Assembly (NCBI GenBank): GCA_025716815.1 | Contig: JAIXMN010000035.1 | Span: 248,001-312,000 of the forward strand | Direction of reading: 5' to 3' | Source: Dichotomocladium elegans | Taxonomy: Eukaryota > Mucoromycota > Mucoromycetes > Mucorales > Lichtheimiaceae | DNA: 64,000 bases | Translations under genes and position numbers: made by a program | Notes under the pieces: generated by a model | What the model was told of the DNA's origin: nothing | What the model saw: only the letters and a program-made list of their open reading frames with translations | Databases searched by the model: none | Shown: piece after piece, positions 57,603-64,000 of the stretch | Numbering within the stretch: the first letter of the stretch is position 1 | Layout: every line of letters starts with the position of its first letter

Positions 57603-59226
57603 CAGTGGGCATCAAAAGTGGCCAAGTGTTTTACACATTTAGACGTAATATGCATTTTCACAACTGCTAGACATGTGATAGATATGTGAAAACATTCATA
57701 GCATAGCTGAAACGGTCTGTTAGAAGCTGACCTGTTTGCGGTCACCGCGTTACTGTTTTTTGTATGTGTTATTGCTGTTTAAAGACACATGGTACATTTG
57801 GCCACTTTTGAAGCACAAATATATTGTTTTCAGAAAGCACCCACAACTTGTCCAGAAAGGCTCTGTACCAATATATTTGAGACCTAAAGCCTAGGGAACT
57901 GGATACAAGTATCTTCAAAGGACTATTTCCAAAAGAATCCCCTTAACACTCTCCCCATGAAGCCAATCTTGAAAGCCAGCGAAGATATCATCAAGAAACA
58001 TCTTTCTGATGGCCATTCCCAGCGTGAAGTTGCCCGATATACTGGATTTAGCAGGGGTACTGTTGGTAGAGTTGCGAAAATGACTCATCCCAGTGAGAAA
58101 AAAGTAAAGACCGGCCGTCCGCCCAAGTTATCTGCGCGTGATGAAGCGTTTTGTGTGCGTGCAATTACTACTGGTGGTAAAGAAAACGCAGTACAGGTAC
58201 AGACAGCCTTGAAAACCGATCTAGGAATTACTGCAAGCTCTTCTACGGTGCGTCGCGTCCTTCACAAGAGAGGATTAGGATCGTTCGTCCGTCCTAAGAA
58301 GCCATTTCTCAGCAAGAAGAATGCAAAAGCGCGATTGAAGTGGGCAACCGCCCATGTTCACTGGACAACTGACGACTGGGCTAGGGTGATTTGGTCTGAT
58401 GAAACAAAGATAGACCGCTTTGGCTCTGATGGCAAGTACTACGCATGGAAACGCGACCATGAACGCCTTCTCCCACACCATATTCAGCAAACAGTCAAGC
58501 ATGGTGGTGGCAACATAAAACTTTGGAGTTGCATTACCTGGGAGGGTCCTGGTTACATCGTCAAAATTGATGATGTTCTTGACAAGGACCTCTATTTTGC
58601 CATTTTGAAGGACGATCTCAAGAAAACAGTGGAGGAATATGGGTTAGATCCCTTAAGAATGATCTTCCAGCATGATAATGATCCGAAACACTCAGCCAAG
58701 GTTGTCAAGGAATGGCTTGCAAACCAGGATTTCGATGTCATGGACTGGCCAGCACAATCCCCTGACCTTAATCCCATCGAGAACATGTGGTCCACTTTGA
58801 AACGCAGGCTCTACAGGGATTATGACACCCCACCATCAGGCATGATTGAGCACTGGGAGCGTACTCATAGGACATGGTATAAAATCTCCAAGGAAGAATG
58901 TCAAACAGTTATAGCAACCATGCCTCAACGCTGCCAAGATGTTATAAAGGCAAAAGGGTATTGGACAAAATACTAGTTGTTCAATAAATAGCAGCCAGGC
59001 AATAAACTGAGTAGCACATCAAAAGTGGCCAAATGTACCACCTGGCTTTGAATGTCTTTATCTCCTTCCATAAAAAGCGTCACATTATTCACAGCATACA
59101 TTTATGTAGAAAGTATGCCGATGTACTGTGGCAATGTATCCATATTTCTCCACATCACAGTTCCATTGAAAAATAACAGATGAAAGTCAAAATTGAAAAA
59201 CATTTGGCCACTTTTGACGCCCACTG
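57603..59226 (+). mobile_element. Tc1-type transposon (1624 bp), intact, in the Helitron helicase
   Basis: Inverted repeats CAGTGGGCATCAAAAGTGGC (left) and CAGTGGGCGTCAAAAGTGGC (right complement) with TA duplications at 57601-57602 and 59227-59228. A second AAAGTGGCCAAATGTACCA-like direct repeat occurs inside each end (57800-57815, 59020-59040). Removing the element and one TA re-joins GKT to YLFNALLEH in the helicase. Confidence 0.95.
57957..58976 (+). CDS. Tc1/mariner DD34E transposase, intact
   Basis: A single exon of 339 codons, ATG at 57957, TAG at 58974. The N-terminal paired-type DNA-binding region has HLSDGHSQREVARYTGFSRG and STVRRVLHKRGLG. The catalytic domain has VIWSDETKIDRFG (first D), MIFQHDNDPKHSAK (second D) and QSPDLNPIENMWSTLKRRL (E, 34 residues after the second D). 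It ends MPQRCQDVIKAKGYWTKY. Size and motifs are those of complete Tc1 elements and there is no defect, so it may be able to excise itself. It is the youngest insertion in this part, since it interrupts an otherwise conserved helicase motif. Confidence 0.95.
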   Translation: MKPILKASEDIIKKHLSDGHSQREVARYTGFSRGTVGRVAKMTHPSEKKVKTGRPPKLSARDEAFCVRAITTGGKENAVQVQTALKTDLGITASSSTVRRVLHKRGLGSFVRPKKPFLSKKNAKARLKWATAHVHWTTDDWARVIWSDETKIDRFGSDGKYYAWKRDHERLLPHHIQQTVKHGGGNIKLWSCITWEGPGYIVKIDDVLDKDLYFAILKDDLKKTVEEYGLDPLRMIFQHDNDPKHSAKVVKEWLANQDFDVMDWPAQSPDLNPIENMWSTLKRRLYRDYDTPPSGMIEHWERTHRTWYKISKEECQTVIATMPQRCQDVIKAKGYWTKY

Positions 59227-60678
59227 TATCTGTTTAATGCACTGCTGGAGCATGTACGTCGTAGTGGTGATATCGCCCTTGCTGTTGCAACAAGTGGAAC
59301 GGCAGCTTTGCTTCTTGAAGGTGGACGCACAGCACATTCCACGTTCAAAATTCCGCTTGATGTTTACAGCAACACTACTTGCTCCTTTACTCCTCGATCT
59401 CACACTGGACGTCTGCTCAAACTGACTTCTCTCATAATATGGGATGAGGCATCGATGATAAGCCGTGACATTGTTGACTGTGTGAATCGTAGCATGCGAG
59501 ACCTGATGAAATCCACAAACCCATCGCTTGAACATGTTCCTTTTGGTGGTAAACTGGTTGTTTTTGGTGGTGATTTCCAGCAGGTATGATTATCATAGTC
59601 AATATGCTCTGCTATAACTACTTTTATTGATATATTCCTGTATTTTGTAGGTGCTGCCTGTTGTTCCAAACGCATCGCGAGCACAAATTGTCTCACAGAG
59701 TTTCACGCGTTGTTCAAATGTTTGGCCTCACGTGCAGGTCCATCGTTTGCAGACAAATATGCGTGTTCAGCAGGCTGCAAACACCCACGACGCTTTGACA
59801 TTGCAAGAGTTTTCCAATTACCTGCTACGCATAGGCTCCGGACAGGAACCTATTGCTGAAGGTACTGAGGATAAAATTCGTGTGCCAGATGGAATGGTTT
59901 TGCCAGGATTCAATTTTCTGGCCTTGATCGACATCATCTTTGGTGATATGAACAATAGCTCGATACTCACGAGAGAATTCCTCACGTCCCGCGCTATTTT
60001 AACGCCAAAAAACAAGGACGTCACTGTGCTCAACGACTCTGTCCTGGAGAGATTTCCTGGAGATGCTCAAGAATTTCTGAGCGCAGACTTCATGGATGAT
60101 CCTGAAGACCAAATCACGTACCCGCCCGAGTTTCTCAACTCGCTCAGCCCATCTGGTCTTCCACCGCACTCTCTTAAACTAAAACGAGGATGCCCACTCA
60201 TACTCCTCCGTAATCTTAACACCTCCCAAGGCCTCTGTAATGGCACTCGACTGATATGTCGCTCATTTCAGCGTTTTGTCATCGAAGCAGAAATCACAAC
60301 TGGAACACACATCGGCCAAATAGTGCTAATCCCACGCCTTACATTGACTCCCACAAATAATCAATGCCCTGTACAATTCAAAAGAACACAATTTCCTGTA
60401 CGTATGGCCTTCGCGATGACAATTAACAAAGCCCAAGGACAAACGTTTGATAAAGTGGGTCTATACCTACCTGATCCACTATTTACCCATGGTCTTCTAT
60501 ACGTGGCTATGTCTCGAGTTCGCACCCCGTCATCAATATCAATTACAATGGATCGAGAAAATTCAACGCTTCCAGAAAAACCAGGGCTTTACACTAGAAA
60601 TGTTGTATACAACGAAGCGCTTATTTAATTATTTATTATCCTTAACATTAGCTTCTCTACTTATCTTCCTGTACCTAT

Positions 60679-60692
60679 ATATATATATATAT
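60679..60692. repeat. TA run in the Helitron 3' region
   Basis: Seven TA units about 50 bases after the RepHel stop codon, within the 230-bp non-coding 3' tail of the Helitron. Confidence 0.6.
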
Positions 60693-60792
60693 CACACGTA
60701 CGCACAGTATTTATATTATCAATGTTGCTGCATACATCTACTTGACGCAACATTTATTACACTGAATTTTTTACTACTCATTGTGATGTTTG

Positions 60793-60818
60793 CTGGGGGG
60801 CGGGGGCAAAGCCCCCAG
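60793..60818. repeat. GC-rich inverted repeat near Helitron 3' end
   Basis: CTGGGGG and CCCCCAG pair around a loop of about 12 bases. It lies 38 bases before the Helitron terminus and upstream of the terminal hairpin. Confidence 0.55.
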
Positions 60819-60823
60819 CCGAC

Positions 60824-60856
60824 GCAACAATCGAGCAAAGCGAGATGTGTTGCTAG
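60824..60856 (+). terminator. Helitron 3' terminal hairpin and CTAG end
   Basis: GCAACA (60824-60829) pairs with TGTTGC (60848-60853), with further ATC/GAT pairing inside. The CTAG end overlaps the last stem base. Hairpin plus CTRR then T is the canonical Helitron end that stops rolling-circle transfer. Confidence 0.85.
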
Positions 60857-63422
60857 TTATGATTAATGGAGCTGAAATAGTTAGTAGGTGTATTACTGGT
60901 GGTGTGATGCAACAGTAGCGATGTACAGGCGCCATGACAACCAGATGCGATCATGTGAAATTATCCTTGATGAAGCTGCGTCTCGAGGTTTTAATAAGGT
61001 ATGTTATACTCACTCATGAGTCATATGCTATTCTGCTGTTGTCAAAGCCGATATATGTACCTGAGGATATATGTTCGCCGAGGAATTGTGCACTTAAAAC
61101 TAGTATCAAATAAATAAAAACAGATTTTTAATGTCAATGCTGCTGGTGTATCCGCGTTGGGCTTTGTGGTCCCTTTGTTTGCCTACGCATGTTCATCACC
61201 ACTAGTCAACGAGTTTCATGTTGACTCTACATTCAAGACTAAACCGATTGGGGTACGAGCTCTTTGGTGTTGTTGCGGCGATCAATGGAGCAGGTTTTCC
61301 AGTCGCGTACTTGCTTCTTGACGTTAATTCTGAACAAGTCGACCCTCTGAACGAAAAGAAGCATATTATCCGCCGTTTCTTTTCTGTCCTGCGTCAAAAG
61401 GGATTAATGCCAACTTTTTTCTTCACTGATAAAGATGCTGCCCAGATCTATGCAATCGAAGCTGTCTGGGGCACGGAGGTGCTAAGGCTCTGTTTGTGGC
61501 ATCTGGACCGCTCTGTTAAGCTCAAACTGGCGCAACAAAAGCTAATTAGCCCGCCATACGATGTGACCCAGGCACGTGCCGAGTTTGACTTTGTCTCGCC
61601 GCTATTCTTGCCAGATCTCTCGGACCGCAGTGGCCAGATCTGCTCTGTAGAGCATCGAAATGCGATCGCCGAGATGATGATGAAACATTATCATCTCCAC
61701 CCGATGATCGGAGGTAAGATACAATGATGCTGTTTAATAAGTATTAGGGCAGCAAGCTCCATTATTTTGGTTAATAACTGTATGATATATGTAGACTCGA
61801 CGAGAACGGCTGATGGCAGCTCCATTCATAAAGCATGTACCTCTGAGGTTTATGCATATTGTGTTGGTAATAATCTGCCAGATGCATGGGTATACCTGTA
61901 TACCTGGTGGTACACCTCATTGTTGTGGAACCGATGGGCGAGGGCAAGCCGACCGACATCGATTCCCCTTGCCAAGACGACGATGATGATCGAGGCACAA
62001 TGGAAAGTTCTAAAGCGCAACTTCCTCCAACGATCGAATCGCCCTCGTCTTGATGCGCTGGTGTATACCATCATCTCGCGAGTGGTGCCCAGATCAATGG
62101 AGAAGTTCCAGAGCTGCATTATTGCACGTCGAACTCCACTTGCTTGGGAAACATCTTTTGCCAAGGAGTGGAGCAAGTGCATGAGGCGCTCTGTTAACAC
62201 CACAGCAGTGAACAACCATATGACATCGATTGATGTATGGACCTGCGGGTGTGAAGCATTTCGTAGAAGCCGATACCTGCTTTGCCGGCATCTTGTACAG
62301 CAATATTGCATCAATCACGATCAGCGCCGATTTGCTGCTTTAGAGGTGTACATCTGCCGGCAGAATACACCTCTTGTCGTTCGCATATTACCAGTAAGAA
62401 ACAGAATCAACAAATGGATAGCTGTTATATTGGATATTAATGCGGAAACTATAGCGTGGAGCTTACCCGTACAGCACCAGCATCAGCATAGGCAGTACCT
62501 CCATTGAGAATGATGGCCGCTCTCCTCTTCACTCCTCCTTACCTGGCCCGACAACCTCTTCCTCTCCTCCTCCGCCACTCCCAAGCAGTGGACTAGAAAC
62601 AAATGCTCGACATGCGATCATTTCTCCTAGCGACCCACAAGTATCTCCAGTAGCACCGGTGTCATCCAGTTTACAAAATGTATTTTCCCCATAGTTTTAT
62701 TGAACATTTGTTTTATTCACCAGTAACATACTCTAAACCTCAACTCTAAACCTCAACAGGAGATCGAAAGTAACGAGCTTCATCTAGTACAACTGGAAAG
62801 AAGCATTAGCAAGAAATGCACTGCAATCGCAGAGTATGGAGCAAAGAAGGCTGAGCTGCTTTCGAGAGTTGCAGAGCTCCTCTCGGAAGTCGATGAGATC
62901 GACGGCGCGACAGACATCTGACAATGGAGCTGGTGGAGGCCAATGACGCATATGCCGAGGCATTGCGCCCAGCACAGCGTCAGGTTTCTCAGGACGCATG
63001 GTCTCGTGGAAATATCCCGGAGTACATGGCCACTGTTTCTACTTATCGAAACCGGCGATTGAGAGATCGAACATACCGAGATTTTAACCAATATACCCGC
63101 CATATGGCATAATGGTCTTCGGCTTTTGTTTTGCTCAGTGTTCTTTGCTGTCTATTTTGGTAATTATTGGCATATTGCTTTCTAGTTTCGCAACCACTTA
63201 TGAGTAAGTCGAGGTGATTAGAACCAAATTATGAGCTTTTGGCATGGACCTATAAGGATCCCCCCCAAAAAAATTGGATGACGTGAACAACGGCTTAGAT
63301 TGTCTGAATTTGAAATTTCTTCGTGAGATCCCACCCCCAAAAAAAGAGCTGGGATCTAAAATTTCGTGAAATCTGTTAAACGCCTAGGGCACTTCTTTTC
63401 GTTCCCATAGATACAAAAAACT

Positions 63423-64000
63423 ATGTCATCTAGTGATATTGTAAATCACAGCAACGAACGAAATACCATTATTTTGTTGAAAAAATCATGTCCTTATTGC
63501 GACAAGTTGTATCAGTCGAATCAAAAAGCCGTGAACCATATCATTGCCATTCATCAGAAAAGAATGGAACGTCTTCCCTCTGGTAACCGTAATTTTGGCG
63601 TGTACAGTCAAGCGAATGCTCAAAAGTATGAACGACTTGGCTACTCCATCGTGGTTCGTTATGGCTGTGTCTCTTGCAAGGAGATCTTCACTGAGAAAGA
63701 AGAACTGCGAAAGCATTGTGACTTGAACCATGTCATAGCAACTCAACCTGAAAATGGGTAATGAAATATTTAGTATGAGAATGAGTTGGTTTTCTAAATT
63801 TTATTTGTTTTAGGATCATTACTGCACCTGAGGATATCATCAAGTTAGGCTGGATGTTTTTGTTACCAGACATTGACCATCTTGTCTTTCAGAACATCGA
63901 CATTACCAAGGGATTTCACGAATTTCGCCATTATGTGAAAACGATCATTGACGAACCGCGTCTCTTGACGTACGAATCCCATGTCCAGCACGTCTTGGCA
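63423..64000 (+). CDS. C2H2 zinc-finger protein, 3' end outside window
   Basis: Exon 1 63423-63757 and exon 2 63814 onward join across a 56-nt intron (gtaatg..tttag, phase 2). Two C2H2 fingers: CPYCDKLYQSNQKAVNHIIAIH (split here as CPYCDKLYQ and HIIAIH) and CVSCKEIFTEKEELRKHCDLNH (CVSC, HCDLNH). Exon 2 reads TAPEDIIKLGWMFLLPDIDH. The ATG at 63423 lies 46 bases outside the right inverted repeat of MULE-A. No stop before the right edge. In this fungal group such finger genes are often part of larger mobile elements, so it may belong to an element that extends to the right. Confidence 0.75.

Larger units (their letters stand above)
46089..60628 (+). pseudogene. Helitron RepHel transposase (HUH replicase + Pif1 helicase)
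   Basis: Exons: 46089-46337 (two short Cys/His clusters, CPTCGLSGHQRTSHRDC and CASCNQLGHSQRSHRNC), 46400-47225, 55473-59583 and 59651-60628. The intron 47226-55472 contains MULE-B; spliced, the Rep reads ..FPEG DEGW... The Rep domain has the HUH motif GLPHVHILLIL and the two-tyrosine motif YVYKYVYKG. The helicase has Walker A GPGGTGKT, Walker B IIWDEASM and C-terminal Pif1 motifs (FPVRMAFAMTINKAQGQT, YVAMSRVR). It is broken by a one-base deletion at about 56850 (TTTACGTAA in the old frame, EQHVYVKNERRW in the new) and by the Tc1 insertion at 57603, just after GPGGTGKT. Known function: rolling-circle transposition of its element. Confidence 0.93.
45927..60856 (+). mobile_element. Helitron (about 5.1 kb native) with two later insertions
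   Basis: 5' end TCTATTATATTAAAAAG after A45926, 3' end CTAG at 60853-60856 before T60857, i.e. insertion between A and T without duplication, with the CTRR end. A 30-base hairpin (60824-60853) precedes the end. Total 14930 bp; removing MULE-B with its 9-bp duplication and the Tc1 element with its TA leaves 5122 bp, a normal size. It carries one RepHel gene. It sits in an intron of the MULE-A transposase, whose sequence continues on both sides. Confidence 0.95.
45158..63112 (+). pseudogene. MULE-A transposase with SWIM finger, intron hosts a Helitron
   Basis: Exon 1 45158-45910 (251 codons, CxxC pair YCSNCHSEKF near the start) joins in phase to exon 2 60888-60998 (VYYWWCDATVAMYRRH). Exon 3 starts at 61124, exon 4 is about 61795-62392, and Ser/Pro-rich and coiled-coil exons follow to about 63112. 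The MULE core reads VNEFHVDSTFKT, GVVAAINGAGFPVAYLLLD, FFTDKDAAQIYAIEAVWG and RLCLWHLDRSVK. A SWIM finger follows (CGCEAFRRSRYLLCRHLV). Frameshifts: one extra base in the G run at 61249-61252, and another near 62920 (GATDI stop, then ANDAYAEAL in a different frame). The start ATG at 45158 has no better upstream alternative. Inactive as it stands, though the original coding layout is clear. Confidence 0.82.
44923..63377 (+). mobile_element. MULE-A: Mutator-like element split by a Helitron (about 3.5 kb without it)
   Basis: About 120-bp terminal inverted repeats. The left reads AACAGATTTCACGAAAT, CTTGGGGGGTGGG, CTCACGAAG, CAGATAATCTAAGCC; the complement of 63377-63240 reads AACAGATTTCACGAAAT, TTGGGGGTGGGATCTCACGAAG, CAGACAATCTAAGCC. 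Target duplication is unclear: AAACTATTA on the left and AAACGCCTA on the right share 6 of 9 bases. It encodes one spliced transposase with MULE core and SWIM finger, whose first intron now holds the Helitron 45927-60856. Confidence 0.85.

Noticed and set aside
1..64000. CRISPR arrays, rRNA operons, bacterial operons or phage genes
   Set aside because: No regularly spaced direct repeats, rRNA segments or prokaryotic gene organisation were seen; introns and transposon types are eukaryotic.

Overview
The window reads as nuclear DNA of an early-diverging filamentous fungus, most likely Mucoromycota/Mucorales. The evidence is short spliceosomal introns (about 40-110 nt, GT..AG), glutamine-rich coding tracts, fungal versions of Eaf1/Vid21, Elp6 and a GRAM-VASt sterol-transfer protein, and a transposon complement (Tc1, pogo, CACTA/Tnp2, MULE, Helitron, gypsy, TnpB/Fanzor-like) typical of that group. 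This assignment is inference; no rRNA or species marker is present.

Left part (1-29 kb) is mostly host DNA. A spliced gene of unknown function runs in from the left edge (2-2062, +). Then come a small membrane ORF (2259-2414, -), a spliced proline-rich protein (3040-3795, -), a doubtful three-exon gene (3917-4313, +) and an orphan exon matching the calmodulin-binding tail of calcineurin A (4625-4859, +). Two facing relics of an IS630-like transposase follow (5.17-5.96 kb). A minus-strand block of recognisable housekeeping genes follows: EAF1/VID21 (9362-14088, 11 exons, NuA4 scaffold), ELP6 (15216-16103, Elongator) and a LAM/Ysp2-type GRAM-VASt protein (16303-19390, 8 exons). From 19.4 to 28.2 kb the DNA is a graveyard: two broken TnpB/Fanzor-like genes (22.9-23.8 and 25.4-26.5 kb), two of the three copies of an unnamed pyrimidine-rich repeat (the third is at 6.8 kb), and a pair of related gene relics. 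A small MIT-like gene with a TATA box (28425-28921, -) is the last clear host gene.

Right part (29.4-63.4 kb) is almost entirely transposons nested in one another. First stack: a partial MULE copy (29453-35952) is split by a complete 5.37-kb CACTA/Tnp2 element (30430-35800, 3-bp GAG duplication) carrying two divergent genes. It then abuts a truncated DDE element (35953-36567), a gypsy LTR and gag start (36568-38535), a pogo element (38536-40751) and a second, inverted gypsy gag (40754-44922) that is itself split by an apparently intact pogo element (42091-44391).

Second stack: the LTR of that gypsy copy is cut by a MULE with SWIM finger (MULE-A, 44923-63377). An intron of its transposase holds a Helitron (45927-60856). 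An intron of the Helitron RepHel gene holds a second MULE (MULE-B, 47260-55432, exact 9-bp duplication). MULE-B contains a decayed Tc1 relic, which in turn contains a TA-flanked 2.9-kb DDE element (48070-50981). The Helitron helicase exon is also cut inside its Walker A region by an intact Tc1 transposon (57603-59226). The MULE-B transposase reading frame continues through an intron into an OTU cysteine-protease-like domain, the most unusual protein architecture in the window. A C2H2 zinc-finger gene starts just outside the MULE-A right repeat and leaves the window.

Loose functional split: the left block serves chromatin, tRNA modification and lipid transport. The right block is a nested insertion archive in which at least two large insertions sit in introns, so the host element's coding sequence was not cut at that point.
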